Assembly: GCA_002989075.1 (NCBI GenBank)
Contig: PSQN01000003.1
Span: 248,001-312,000, forward strand
Length of the DNA stretch: 64,000 bases
Direction of reading: 5' to 3'
Source of the DNA: Arthonia radiata
Taxonomy: Eukaryota > Ascomycota > Arthoniomycetes > Arthoniales > Arthoniaceae
The position numbers and the translations under genes were made by a program. The notes under the pieces were generated by a model that worked only from the letters and a program-made list of their open reading frames with translations, ran no database searches and was not told where the DNA came from. Of this stretch, positions 1 through 11,867 are shown one piece after another (positions within the stretch are counted from its first letter, which is position 1; the number at the start of each line of letters is the position of its first letter).

Positions 1-152
1 AAGCGTCGCTTGCAAGCTGCGACATTCGGACGAATGATATAGCGCAAGATTTTCCTACCTAGTACCTCTACTTTCCCGCTCTGCTCTCCAGGTCTAATTT
101 GTCTCGGCTACCACACAACTTCATCTCCAGCCCAATTTCGAACGTTTTCAGC

Positions 153-992
153 ATGGCCTCTAGATCGGTCGTCAACCAGGCTTCTGCTTCAAATGTACGT
201 TTGCTTGCTCGCGCTGTTCCGCCATGACGCCCTACGCTACTGACTGATTTACCTCACAGACCATATTATACCCCAAGGTCCCTTCTCAGGTGATTGAAGA
301 GATTTACGACTACCTCATCTCCACCTACAACGCCGTCAACGCATCAATCCGCGCCGAAAGGGCCACTCTCCGACGCTACTGGGACGGCCGTGCGGCTGCA
401 TTGGCAAAAGCCGCCAGGATCTGGAATGACCAGGCCGCTGCAGCTTGGTGCAGAAAATCGATATTGGACAAGGACATCGTAGCCAGAACCTTTGCGAAGC
501 ACCGTGAGCAACGGACCCCGCGACCATGCTACTGCCTCAGTTTGATACTGATGTATGAGTTCCCAGGTGCCGCAATCGAGGTGCTTGACCTTCTCCACAA
601 GGTCATCCCGGTCACCATCGCCGAATACCCGCGTGTGATCTTGAGAAACCAGGTAAGTCTACAGCCTTTGCGCTGTGTCTTCTGTGGCTTCTTGAAGGGC
701 CTTCAGCCGTCGAAATGGAGGCGATGTCTGAATGCGCTCGTTCTGAAAGCGAAGCACACTCGCGTCTGTGCTTTCTCAGATGTCATTGTACTGACACGTG
801 GCAAACTAGGACCTCTGGGATATCTGGCACGGATTGCCCGCGGAAATAAAGTCTCTCGAGGCTCTGATGCAACCACCCAAGGTCAAGGCGACGACAGCAC
901 ACGCGGCAGCACGGGCCAGGCCGAGACAGATCGCAATAGGAGGGCGCCGTTATGGTGTGAATTGGATGAAGCGGGCGGCACCCTGGCCCTGA
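153..992 (+). CDS. hypothetical protein, first of a tandem paralogue pair
   Basis: I do not recognise the family. The model has three exons (153-194, 260-652, 810-992) and encodes 205 residues. The ATG at 153 opens a 42-nt first exon. Intron 1 (195-259) has donor GTACGT, a CTGAC branch site and acceptor CACAG. Intron 2 (653-809) has donor GTAAGT and acceptor CTAG. Splicing it moves the last exon into a frame that ends in TGA at 990-992 with a basic, Ala/Arg-rich tail. The middle exon is predicted helical and starts with a segment reading VIEEIYDYLISTYNAVN. The gene at 1375 has a first exon of the same length and phase and a similar helical segment, so the two are probably an old tandem duplication. 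No catalytic motif, signal peptide or membrane segment is visible. Confidence 0.6.
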
Positions 993-1374
993 TCCTCCAG
1001 AAATAAGCGGGCCCGGCCTATACTAACGTTTCGAGCACGTTCGGGTCGTCAGTAGCAGAACAAATTGGGCTTCTTCACAACTGTTTTGTCAGCGAGGTTG
1101 AAATTGTCAGCTCACAGCACCATCCGCGATGCTCGTGCGTGCTCTTGCGGTTCTAATGTTTTGAATCTTCAACCCAAGCATTTGGTACATTCAGGCATAG
1201 GCGACGTAGTCTTAGACCTTCAAAGTAGCTCGGCACCCTTAGTGCATAAACTCTCAATTTCATCTTCTGCTTTCACATCTTCCACAACACGAACCGGTCC
1301 GCAACGACCCAATGATTGAAACTTTCCGAAACGTTCCACAACGATCCAAGTTTCGAACACTGACGTAACCCAAA

Positions 1375-2119
1375 ATGGTCCGCATTTCCGAACACGAATC
1401 CAACTCCAAGCTGAGAGTACAGTGATCCCATGCCAGTGTAGTCTCTGCGATTCTGACAATACCCTGCACAGCGTGCTGGCGACGTGACAAGCCCAAGACC
1501 CTCTGCCGAGCACCGTGCCGGCGACGTGACGAAACCGAGACCCTCTGCCGAAGAGCGCGCCCGTGACGCAAAGACTGCTCGTATTCATCGCGAACTCGTC
1601 GAGTACTTCACAAGCATCTATCAATGTGTGAACTCAACCGTCAAGAGCCAAAAGGAGCTGGATAGAAAGAACTATGTCGAGCCACGGGGTGCTCGCGAAA
1701 TCGTCGCGAGAGCGCAGGGCGACAACAAGACTTTGGACTGGTGCATGGGCGACAGGGAAGATGACCATAGCTTTGGTGGGCTCTCTGGGCATCATCGCGG
1801 TAAGTTTGACCTGCTTAGACTCTTTCTTGGACGCAACCGCTGATTGAAGGTGATAGTCGCCGTGGAGTTGCTTTGCGAGGTGTTGGATGAACTGTTGCGT
1901 GAGATCATCGCGGCTGATGGTCCCTTTTGGCCGCCAGATGCTCGAGGGCTGCGTTCTGACATCAGTATGCTTCACGATGATGTGAGAAGCTACGAGTACG
2001 ACGACGACGACCGCTTGTACCCTGGAGAAACCAACAGAGATGCGTATGAGATGGAGTACGTCTCAGATTTGAGGGGGAAGAAGAAGAAGGAGCGCGATGA
2101 GAACAAGGGTGAGAGTTAG
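1375..2119 (+). CDS. hypothetical protein, second tandem paralogue; model uncertain
   Basis: This is a probable diverged copy of the upstream gene. The ATG at 1375 gives a 42-nt exon 1 (1375-1416), then an intron (1417-1471; CTGAC branch, CACAG acceptor), then an exon from 1472. That exon begins with a duplicated stretch of about 42 nt encoding two copies of RAGDVT-PRPSAE. It then reads IHRELVEYFTSIYQCVNSTV, like the helical segment of the first gene. A strong donor (GTAAGT at 1800) and an acceptor at 1849 suggest a second intron, but the phase does not join cleanly to the coding-looking exon at 1850-2119 (VIVAVELLCEVLDELL, then an acidic-basic tail). Either a splice site is misplaced or the copy carries a frameshift. 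The function is unknown. Confidence 0.4.
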
Positions 2120-2451
2120 GACTCTTGAAGCTCGAGCGCGGTCGGCTTGCGGCGGCGGTCATGAAATATGCCGTAGAGCACGACGCCAGGGAAACGTGAA
2201 ATAAAATGCTTGCTCGCGGCCATCACCGCGCTGTAGGAGCTGCTGTTCTGATAGAACATGAAAAGTAGTCCTGAATGATGCAATCAGCAATCAGATGTCT
2301 TCTTCGATGTTCCAATACAAGTAATTTGCTCCGGCGCCGGCGAACTAGACGTTTTGCATACCGGCCAGCTATATATTGATCACACTCGCAGCGCTGATCT
2401 TGATCAGCAACTACCGTGTATTCTGACGCTTGTCGCACTATCCGAGCTACT

Positions 2452-3180
2452 TCACTCTTCCCCTACGATCCAGTCCTCAACCTCAACACGGTTGACCTTG
2501 TACCTGGGGTTGTTGTTGGTCTGATGATCCCATTCCATTTCCATACAACGAGAAACCTCCTCAGCTATACCACGCGAGCCGCCAATGTGGTGCGTCTCTT
2601 TTTCGATGAGGACCCGACACATGCTGTGATTGACGTACTGGAACAGAAGGTCGAATCTCTCCGGGTCTGGCTCAACACCACACTTCGGCTCTTGCGCACC
2701 ACCACGGGCAGCACGGCGGACGTACGCCTTCATGAAGGCTGCAGCCCCGGGGTCATGGCGACCTATCACCGGTACCGCCGCTTTCGAGTTGCGGAACAAG
2801 TCTGGGAGTCGTTTGAAAGTACCGCATTTTTCGGGGTGGCGGAACAGTAGGATGCGCTTGACCTTGTCCGTGTTACGAAGGGCTAACCAGATCTCGACAA
2901 GCTTGCGGGCGACGCTTGTTTCGTCCTCAGGTTCGTTGTGAATGAAAGTGACGTGGTCAAGATTCGTCGTTTCAGGTAGAGATAGGTGGAGGTTGCCGTC
3001 GTAGAAGTCATCGAGCTCGAACTCGGCATAGGGTACAGGGCATCGGGCGAGTATTTCGAGAACGCGCGACATCTCGCTGTCGGTTTTGGGCCGGTTCTGA
3101 CCATGAAACTGCCACTCACTCTGCTTCGAGGTGTCCTCATCAAAGTGATTGCTGAGAAGCTTACGTGAATACGAGGACAT
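2452..3180 (-). CDS. hypothetical protein (242 aa)
   Basis: This is a single open frame of 242 codons from the ATG at 3180 to a stop at 2452. The frame is open further upstream (to about 3306) but has no other ATG, so 3180 is chosen. The composition is typical of a soluble protein, with many charged residues and no signal peptide or membrane segment. I recognise no conserved domain. Near the N-terminus it is rich in Ser, Lys and Asp. The middle carries a stretch (ARKLVEIWLALRNTDKVKRI) with amphipathic helical character. It lies tail-to-tail with the paralogue pair upstream. Confidence 0.55.
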   Translation of the reverse strand: MSSYSRKLLSNHFDEDTSKQSEWQFHGQNRPKTDSEMSRVLEILARCPVPYAEFELDDFYDGNLHLSLPETTNLDHVTFIHNEPEDETSVARKLVEIWLALRNTDKVKRILLFRHPEKCGTFKRLPDLFRNSKAAVPVIGRHDPGAAAFMKAYVRRAARGGAQEPKCGVEPDPERFDLLFQYVNHSMCRVLIEKETHHIGGSRGIAEEVSRCMEMEWDHQTNNNPRYKVNRVEVEDWIVGEE

Positions 3181-3659
3181 TGTTGGAAGTGCTCTGAAAC
3201 AGGTATTATGGACAGAGGTGAGCGTGGTGGGCTGATAAAAGGTGTTTTGCAGCTCTATAAGCTGGCTCGCATTTGCTTGCCCATGTGAGGCTGTTGTGCC
3301 AAGCAATGCAGATCACAACAACTTCAGTGCACTACGAACCATCTAGCGCCATCGTGGCATATGTGGTTGGTCTGACACGTATTGATGTGTTATGCTATCG
3401 CACCGTGCATACTTGTCTGGGTTACGGTTGTTAGGCTGACGCTTGGGTGTTTGTTTGCTCTTTTCAAGGCGCAGTCGATGTTACACATTGTGTCCGCAGC
3501 GGTGCTTACGAAACGAGAGCCTTCTTACAGCTCCTTCACAGCAAAGCACGTACGCAAGCCGCAGCTATTCGCACACTGAACTGCTCTGAGTGGTCAGGGG
3601 TGGATAGCCGACAACTTAGAACTCACCTATACACCGCTCCGCTCATTTAGCGGACAGTC
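3181..3659. other. intergenic, nothing recognised
   Basis: This is the spacer between the hypothetical gene and the 3' end of LRO1. Only short, unsupported open frames are visible. It should contain the promoter of the hypothetical gene. Confidence 0.5.
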
Positions 3660-5621
3660 TCAGATCTTGATCTTCTCAGCATACTCCTTGATGTTGCTCA
3701 CAACGTTATCTTCGATCAAATGGCCCTTACCACCAGCCACTTTCAAGATGAGGTCATTCAGACTACTACGTCCCAGAATGTCAACGTGGTCACCGGTGTT
3801 CGGACCGCCTCTCGGGCTGAATCTATCAGGCTCGTGAGGCATCTCCTGCACGGTGATTCGGATACCTGCGGGGTTGTAGCGATCCATCTTCCAACCTTTG
3901 TTGCACATGTAGCCTGTGCTTAGGAGATTGACGGTGCCGTCGCCTTCGCCCATCACGACGCCGTGGTCAGCGCCAATGGACGGGTTGTTGTACTGCGTGT
4001 CGATGGTCACTTCGGTCTTGGTGACGGGGTCTCTGTCTCTACGGTAGAAGTAGGCCCGCTCCGTAGGCTTACCGACGCCGTAGAAGCAGTAGATCTTCAG
4101 GCTGGGCGCAAGAGGTAGACGCGTCTCGAGCGGGTTGATCCATTTGATGGGGTTATGCTCATTCGCTTCGACCTCTTTACGAGTGTAGGCAATACCGTGA
4201 GAGTAGTTGCCGACGATCATGTGATGATACCATTCTTCACTGTGCTCAAACAGGTAAGGCATGGCTTCCGAGGTTGTGAGATTCGTCGCGTGCGAGGAGT
4301 TGTGATCACGGAAGTTAATGAACTTGCCGAAAGTGAAATTGGTGTTGGGAGGATCATCAGGCGCGCCGCTGTTATCACCCCAGATCGCATCACCTCCAAT
4401 GGGCAGCATGCTTGAGATGCCGGGCATAGCGCGGAAGATCTCTGCTCGCTCATGCCGGCTCAGGAATTTCTCGAGACCGTATACGGCAAACGCATTCAAT
4501 TGAGCCGTGTCTTTCATCTCACCAGACAGCACAGCGGGCACGCCCTTCAAAGCGCCGAGCATACACCCACTAATATTGATCCACGAGTCAACGTGGTTTT
4601 CCACCCAGTCAGCCCCGCCCTTGCCTCCGGTCTCAGATTCAACCCAGTGGAAGAAGTAGAACAGCACTTGAGAGCCCATACTGTGCGAAAGCAGCGCGAC
4701 TTTACGTCCAGACACTTTTTGCGCCGTCTCGATGTGAATCTTCAGCCTGGTGAAGTACTGATCGCGAACCTCAAGATTGCTATACGAAAGTCTCCAGTCG
4801 TATGCGGCGGTAAAAGCGTTTGTGGGGTCATAGCCTATCGTTGCCAGGTTCTCCAGGATCTTGTTCCATATCCAGTACCCGGTGATGAAGAAGTCCGCCG
4901 CATCAAAGCCTTGCGCAGAGCGTAATTTCACGCCTGGCGGGTCAAGGCCGGTCTTCTTATCCAACATGATGTGTCTCTTCCAACTGGGCTTATCCATCAC
5001 CAGCGCCCGCATCATGCTCCAGCTGCCCCATAGCCTCTTGCGAAAGTATTGCTGGGATGCGGGCTCGGTACCCCAGCTTTCAAGGCCAGTGGATATGACA
5101 CCGGGTATCATGATGACAGGATGTGTAGCTTCGACGCCTTGACTTCGTGCATGATGCCCGACGGCGAAAGAATCGTAGGCGACTGCGTCTCGTTCGTGTT
5201 TCTACAGAGGCAAGGATGTAAGCGATCTGGCCTGTCAGCGATGAATCGCAGGAAACAGAAATGGCATTACCTGCAAGTCTTGGGCATCTTTGAGTAGTCC
5301 GGCTGGTAGGACGTCCAGAAGGGTGTCCAGATTCATCTGCTTAAAGATTGCCAGGTCCACCACATCGTTTGTTTGCGCGAAGAACAACGCAACGACGACA
5401 CCGACGATGCTGCCCAGCCCAAAAATCCAAGCATTTCGTCTCTTGCTGCTCTTAGGACGTTTGGTCTTCTGGATATGCTCGTTGATCTTGTTGAGCTTCT
5501 CGAGTGGTAGGGTGACGGTGGATTTGTCTTGATCTACCTCGTCTGGAAGGCCCGGGCTGGGTGTTCGGGAAGATTCAGCTGGTGAGTCGCTTCCAAAAAC
5601 GCGCCGCCTGAGCTCTGACAT
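3660..5621 (-). CDS. LRO1: phospholipid:diacylglycerol acyltransferase (PDAT)
   Basis: Lro1-type enzymes move an acyl group from the sn-2 position of a phospholipid to diacylglycerol, making triacylglycerol at the ER and lipid droplets. Two exons (5621-5271 and 5201-3660, intron of 69 nt) encode 630 residues, against 661 in yeast Lro1. The N-terminus is cytosolic and basic, with one membrane segment at about residues 64-83. The LCAT-fold domain begins with HPVIMIPGVISTGLESWGTE near residue 145. The lipase elbow is SHSMGSQ, with the nucleophile Ser at about residue 291. Downstream are further family blocks, including the region around GEGDGTVNLLSTGYMC and the C-terminal DHVDILG that should hold the catalytic Asp and His. 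The gene is divergent from the glycosyltransferase at 6289. It appears intact, and I am confident of the family. Confidence 0.93.
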
Positions 5622-6288
5622 GATGCTCCGCGAGACAGTCAGGGCTGGCGGCGCTGTCCCGAAGACTACTCAAAGACCAGATAAGAGAAAGACACCTACT
5701 GACCCAAGGAATGGACACGGCAGATTTGGCGCTTGAAGACTAGCGCGTCGCGCTTATCTTTGGGGCCGCAACGCTAAAATTAGCGTACCACGAGCCTATT
5801 CTTTCCGCCAGGAACACGCCCAGACGTCCCCTGATCGTAAAGTCCTGTGCACATTCTCTATCTCGATCGGTAAATGCATGACTTGTCGTGGCATGCGGCG
5901 CATTAGCTCGACATGCAGTGTATGGACGTATCAGCACACTTTCATGCAGCAAGAGCCGCCACCGACCGAAGGCCATAGCATTATGCATCTGTACAGACTG
6001 TGTCCAATAGGCGCCTTCGATCCCTCCGCGGAGTAGCATATACTTGCAGCTCTTCGCTCTCGGCATTGCGCGGGGACGAACCAACATCCAATGATTTCGT
6101 TCGGTTCAGTGCATCATTGACAGGGATGCTGACTGCACCTACTGGAGGTCCGCGGACCAGAACGGGCTCTTCAGTGGCTTTCTTGTTGGGATTGTGGCGT
6201 TCAAAAATAGGTCTTAAGAAGCAGCCAACCTTTCATGTTCAGCGTACTGGCATAGGAGGCTGTTTCCACTCAGCATTCAGTCGCTACA
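5622..6288. promoter_or_regulatory. shared upstream region of LRO1 and the GT2 gene
   Basis: This 667-bp intergenic region lies between two divergent start codons, so it must hold both promoters. I see no further gene and no motif that I can assign to a factor. Confidence 0.45.
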
Positions 6289-8094
6289 ATGAGTGAATCT
6301 CTGGATTTGATCGAAGAGTGCAAAAGCCAAGAACGGGTGCATAATGATGGTCATCTCCGCCTCCAAGCGGAGGTCTTCGCTGAGAAGCATGTCAAGATTG
6401 GGGATAACGGTCTCAATAGCTGGGCGGATGTCCGCTCCAAAAGAGTTTTCCAAGTGGCTCAATACAACTGGATCGCGCTGCCCATGATGATGGCCTGTGT
6501 TTACGGCCGTATGTTCTCCGCTACATTACAACACTCTCTGTCACACCCCCCGTAACGTCTTCACCAGTGACATACTACCGGCTGAAACAAGAGAACGGCG
6601 GCTGGGTGGTTATCGACCACTCCAGGCTGTGGACCGCCGAGTCAATGCTGTTTATGAGTACGTCGATCGAGATAATCAAACAGTATCAGCAGATACTCAC
6701 GTTGAGATGCAGTCATGATCTTTCCGGGCCAGCTGTTCTGGCTTGTCGGATTCGTTGGCAGTCTGTTGCCTACTCGACCATTCCATCTCTCTCGGCAGCC
6801 AGTCAAGCGGTCATTCAATCGTCTAATCATATGTCTCGTCACTCGCGGCGACCAGAAAGAGGTCGTTCGTCGGTCCATCACGTCTATGCAAGACATCTGC
6901 AAGAAGCACTTCGAGCCGATCTCGCTGCACGTAGTGACCGAAGAGCGAAACGCCGGCCACTTCTACGGCCTCTTCCAACACCATGTCCGCATCCACGCAG
7001 TACCGGTTGCGTTTTGTGCTCTCAAGGCTAAATACAAAGCCCGCAGTCTCGAGTGGTTCCGCCAAACCTTGCCAGTGCATGACGATGATTGGGTCTTGCA
7101 CCTTGATGAGGAAACGATTGTGGACGAGTACGCGATCGAGGCCTGTCTAGACTTCATGACAAAGCAAACCGACGCGGATGTAGGAACTGTAGGTGTCCTT
7201 TCGACTGTGTCCTTTGTAATACACTGAAGCCGGCGGAATTTCCGTGGCTTCAGACAACAAATGCTAAGCACAAACATTCACAGGGCGTCATACACTACAA
7301 CTCCGACAGAAACGCTTACTGGGGTAACATTCTCACCACCATTGGCGATATCGGTCGTGCGCAACAAGACTGGGGTCGACTTCGATTGCAAGCCGACTGG
7401 ATGCACAACGCAGCCCTAGGTATTCACGGCGCTTTTCTACTGGTGCGTGGCGCAGTCGAGAACGCCGCCACCTGGGAGACCGAGTTCCTGACGGAGGACT
7501 ATTGGTTCCTGCTGCGGGCCATGGAACATGGCTACCGCCTCGGCTGGGTGCCGGCTATCGCGCGTGAGATCTCGCCTATGACTGTAGCCGACTATTACAA
7601 GCAGCGCAAGCGGTGGTTCTCCGGGATACGGCAGATCGATCATCCCATAGGCCGTTTGGTGATGGTGTCGATCATGTGGATCATTCTAGAGCCCGTCTAG
7701 TAAGCGCTTACTGCTCAATGCCTACGTAGATTACTGCACGATGCTGACATGCACGCAGCTGGTTTATCTGCTGGTACACGGGTTTAGGATCTTTGCCGAA
7801 ACCGCTCTGGTTCTACATGCTCATGGTCTTTGAACTGACATATGACAAGGTTATCATGTGTGCGCTCACTCTACTTCAGGCAAGTCACAACATTTCTCCG
7901 CAAGCTTCGTAATATACAGCTCGTACTGATGCATCGTCTAGGATTGGGATGCTGGCTGCTCCTTCCGAAGAATGATCTTCTCGCCGGTCCTGCTGGTAGT
8001 CTTTGGATTCTTCGTGCGCTTCTTGGACATTATAGCGGTCGTTGCCGCGCTATGGGCGCCAGACATTGGTTTCTACATCATCGCAAAGAAATGA
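6289..8094 (+). CDS. family 2 glycosyltransferase, egghead-like
   Basis: A six-exon model (6289-6508, 6568-6657, 6713-7188, 7284-7699, 7759-7879, 7942-8091 plus stop) encodes 491 residues. It resembles membrane GT2 enzymes of the egghead/BRE-3 group, which in animals add beta-1,4-mannose to glucosylceramide. The fungal acceptor is not known to me. The catalytic signatures are LHLDEE (metal and sugar-nucleotide binding), the TEDYWFLLRA block and the processive-type QRKRWF motif. Hydrophobic segments lie near the N-terminus (IMIFPGQLFWLVGFVG) and at the C-terminus (three helices, ending FYIIAKK), as in the family. All junctions keep phase. Intron 5 (7880-7941) starts with GC (GCAAGT), not GT; without it the last transmembrane exon is out of frame. 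The gene looks intact. Confidence 0.85.
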
Positions 8095-9836
8095 TGAGAG
8101 AAGCTGTCGTCCGCAACTGTTCAACAGAAGAGAGAACAGTTGTTGTCTAAGCGGCGCTACTCGAGGTGACCAAATTGTGCTCCGAAGCAACAAATCACCA
8201 CTCTAGCGCTAGTCACCGCGCTGCACCCTCGGTATTTTGCCACCCCCGACGCTATTGCTTCGCTATCTCTGATGGAGATCTAAATCTACTATGAAAAGTG
8301 GATCTGGACAGGACAGTGTCGCCACCGGGTACTGTAGAGCAGGCCACCGCTTCAAGTACATACCGATTTGAGCCATTGATAACACTGCCATGCTTACTGG
8401 TTACCAATTTGTGTTAAGTTACAGTCTCGTTCGCTCAAAACTTCTGTATCATCTCAGTCTCAACTCCCGACTCTCGACTCTGAAGAAAGAAAGATTTCGT
8501 TCTGACCAATGCACCTTGATTGTTCTCCAGACTCTAATCAATTGCAATTCACATTTGTACTATTACACTGTGCGCAATCTTGCCAAGCTGATCGCTTTCA
8601 CACAGACAGCTGAATTCGAGCAGCGCGAATGGTACGCTGTTTACTTAAGACTTGCGAAAAAAACCTAACACACTGGAAAGGAGCTCTAAGACTCCCTTCC
8701 AAACGTTCGACCCCTTCCACGTTGAACAATAGGATATAAGTTGCTTCTCAAAGCCTCGAGACAATGGTGTGCAAGCTTCGGCCGCCGGTAAACAACTCGC
8801 TTGAGCGGACATGAACGTTCAACCAGAACACTTATCGAGATCGACGTCGCACAATGTAGCTGACGTGTCATCGAAAACATAGGTCTTGTGTTGTATGTAC
8901 GCACTGTAGATGCTGTGGGATAGGCGGAGAACGTGATGGACTTTCCGCAGGGGCGTATATGATCAAAACAGGGTTGAGCATCTGATTAGGGGATTTATAA
9001 TACGTTGAGAAGTGTCAGTGAGGAGTGCGACGACCCCGCCGCCACGAGCTGCTGCCAAGTACAAAATAACAGCATTTGATTACGATACGACTTTGCTGTG
9101 CAGTTTCTGTGGGGACAGCCCAACTCTTTTCATTCTAAAGAACAGCAATTACGACCTGAGTCTGCTCCCAATAGCAAAAGTTTGCGCAGAAACGAAACCT
9201 AAGTCACACTCGACGATATCGTCTATTTCTCACCCTCGTCGATGTCTTTTGGAGGCTGAGACTCATGCATTTGACACGTTAGCCTTCTTGACCTATGCTC
9301 ATGCACACGACAGCGACGGCCAACGACTAAATTGAGCCCGACAAAGCTCATACTTCTACACACGTATGCTACGTACCCACTAATTCCAGCGCATGTCTTT
9401 TCAAAGCCCTACGACAGTTTTTCAAAATCTTCTTCTTTTGGTGGTGGTGACTGTTCGCGAGTTTTGAGAGTTTCAAAGTTTTTTCGAGATTTGAAGAAGA
9501 CATCGCGATTTTTCAACAGCTTGACTTCTAGAAGATTTTGGCACCGTCGGAAAGAGGGCGCGAAACTGTACATGTTGTGCTATTATCAAGCTCATCCGGG
9601 TTCATTTGCGGGTTTGGGGGTTTGGGTGTAAAGGGGTGAAGGGTGGTGGAGAGGTGCACGGAAAGGAGCATCAGTGTGCGTACAGACAAATTCTCAGCAA
9701 TTTCAACAGCATCTACGACCTATGCCAGACACATCAAAACACGTTCTGGCTGACAACGCCTCCGCTCTAGCTCCCCAACCACAGAATTTCAAACAGTAAC
9801 AAACCCTGCCATGCGCTCATCAACGCCGTCTAACTC
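8095..9836. other. gene-poor spacer (1.7 kb)
   Basis: Several open frames of 70-110 codons are present on both strands, but none has a convincing composition, domain or supporting splice structure. I assign no gene here. It includes the 3' region of the glycosyltransferase and the downstream flank of the F-box-like gene. Confidence 0.45.
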
Positions 9837-10762
9837 TCACTTTCGCAGACGTCCCTCATACTTCCCATCCTGACCACGCGAATCCTGCAACCGCGCCAAA
9901 AGGTTCCGCTTCCACGTCTCCACCGCCCGCTTCCGCGCCTCCTTCTTCTTTTCCATCTTCTCCATCTCCTCAGCCGCTCGCTCCTCCATCTCGGCCGTCT
10001 CCCTCCACTGCTGCTCGTGCGCGCGCTCGTACTCCGCCGTCCAGCCCATCCAGAGCGGTTTCTCGCTCTTGATGACGGCAGCCGACTTCTTGGTGATCAC
10101 GAGCTCGTAGCGGTCCGGCATCCACTCGAAGGTGTAGCACTTGAAGTCGATGGTGGGTGTGGCCTCTGTGAGGGGATTTGGGCGCCGGCCGGCGCCGGGG
10201 AGGGGCTCGTAGCCGTGTTGAGCAGCGGTGTAAATCGTGGTGACGGGGCCGTCTGGGTCGTCAAGTTCAGTGCCGCTGGAGACCCTAGTGATGGCATTAG
10301 CTGGTTCAAGAGCTCGGCTTTAGAAATGGAGGCTGAAAAGTACCAAAGCTTTAGAACGTCTGCATCCAAGTCCTCCATGACGAGCATGTGCTTCTTGAGC
10401 TCATTGAAAATCAATTGCATGCGAGCCGGTGTTTGGAAACGTCGATTTACTCCGGAAAACCGGTGAGTGTTGACGGCGTCGTGATTCAAAGCGTTGCTGT
10501 GACATTCGAGCACCTGCTGCATCCGCAAGACCTTTCCCTTGTCCAGTTCATCTTGAGCTTCCACTGCGAAGAGCTTGCACGCGAAGGCGACCTTGGGAAG
10601 CCTCACGGATGCGACTTTGGTAGTGTAGAGACGGTATGCGCGGCGCTCAGTGGTGCCCAGAGTGGGGTTTTCGGGAAGATGGCCGTAGATTCGGCGGCGG
10701 AGTTCAGTGGGAATGCCTTGCAGAGTCGGAGTGGGCATAGTGAAATGGACAGCAGGATCCAT
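9837..10762 (-). CDS. F-box-like hypothetical protein, tandem copy 1
   Basis: Two exons (10762-10344 and 10284-9837) joined by a 59-nt intron encode 288 residues. The intron is needed because the frame shifts. After splicing, DADVLKLW runs into VSSGTELDDPDG and then into FEWMPDRYELVITKK, matching DADVLRL and FEWMESSYNFVVTKK in the neighbour at 11166. The N-terminus (MDPAV..., then GIPTELRRRIYGHLP) resembles the first helices of fungal F-box-like proteins, which use the pattern LPxELRxxIYxxL. The C-terminal third is a long Glu/Lys/Arg-rich helix, probably a coiled coil, that the paralogue lacks. The function is unknown. A role as a ubiquitin-ligase adaptor would be inference only. Confidence 0.65.
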
Positions 10763-11165
10763 GTAGACGTGAGCTTCTGGAACAAAGTCTAATTAACTTC
10801 AGTTGCGGGCGTTGGGGTAGAGTTGACACGCAGAACGATTTTGGGTAGGCAATTACTGAGGCTAGAGCACCGACGACCTGACATCATCGTCTGATCAGCT
10901 ACGAGATCAGGGCTGATACCCTTGCGCAGCTTGACATTTCTAGTATTTAAAGACTTTCAGCTCCTGTGCGCGGGCTCTGCTTGAACATCATCCGTCCATC
11001 AGGCAGGAATGAGATAAATTCAAAATTCAGCGCCATACTATCAGCGTAAGCCAGCTTCCATAACTAGTCAAACATGCGCTCCGGAGCACCACGCGGCCAT
11101 CTCCGATCAATCACGGTCTTTCTCTACCCTCATCTATGCATGACCTATGCTGCAATTAGACACTT
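10763..11165. other. spacer between tandem paralogues
   Basis: This 403-bp stretch should contain the promoter of the downstream copy. No other feature was recognised. Confidence 0.45.
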
Positions 11166-11867
11166 TCACTGCACAGCCTTCCTCTTACGCTGCCTCAACC
11201 CTCCGTTTTCGAAAATCGCCTTCGGCCCCTTGCCCTTGTCCATCTCAACAACCCACCACGGCTTCTTCGTCACCACAAAGTTGTACGAAGACTCCATCCA
11301 CTCGAACTTGTAGCGCCGCAGAGCGACCGAAGCAGACACGTCGCGTTTCCGACCCTTCTTGACCCCTTTCCCAGGCCCAGTCTTCTCCAGAATCTGCGTC
11401 ACCAGCGACCCTGAAGCCCCCTTCACTGTTTCAAAGGGAACCTGCACGCACAAGCGCAGCACATCGGCCCCCTCGACTTGCATGACGGCCACGTGCTGCT
11501 TGACCGCCGCCACGAAGAGCGGGATCTTCTCAGCGTCTTGACACCAGCCTTTGCTCTCGTCGTGGTATATGGGGTAGACCGCTTTATTGATAGCTGCCAT
11601 ATTGTTGTACTCGAGGATGGTCTGCGTACGCAGCGCCGTTGCTGGTCCGTCGGAAAACTCCTTCAGGAGGAACTTGCACGTGAGGCCCACGGGGTGGAAT
11701 TGCGCAGGAGTTGCCGCGATGGTGCGGATGCGGTAGTTTCGGCGGCATTCGGAGCCAAAAGACGCGGGCGGAGGTTCGAGATAGCTGTAGATGTGGAGAC
11801 GGAGTTCGGTTGGAATTCCGGTGAGAGTGGCATCGGGGTTGGGCGTGGGTGGGACAGCAGGATCCAT
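11166..11867 (-). CDS. F-box-like hypothetical protein, tandem copy 2
   Basis: This intronless gene of 233 residues starts at the ATG at 11867. It shares with the gene at 9837 the start MDPAV, the GIPTELRLHIYSYL box, the central ADVLRL segment and the FEWM...VVTKK strand, and it has the same orientation, so the pair arose by tandem duplication. The C-terminus is short and basic, unlike the long coiled coil of copy 1. No membrane segment or enzymatic motif is visible. The family is common but poorly characterised in Pezizomycotina, and I give no function. Confidence 0.68.
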   Translation of the reverse strand: MDPAVPPTPNPDATLTGIPTELRLHIYSYLEPPPASFGSECRRNYRIRTIAATPAQFHPVGLTCKFLLKEFSDGPATALRTQTILEYNNMAAINKAVYPIYHDESKGWCQDAEKIPLFVAAVKQHVAVMQVEGADVLRLCVQVPFETVKGASGSLVTQILEKTGPGKGVKKGRKRDVSASVALRRYKFEWMESSYNFVVTKKPWWVVEMDKGKGPKAIFENGGLRQRKRKAVQ

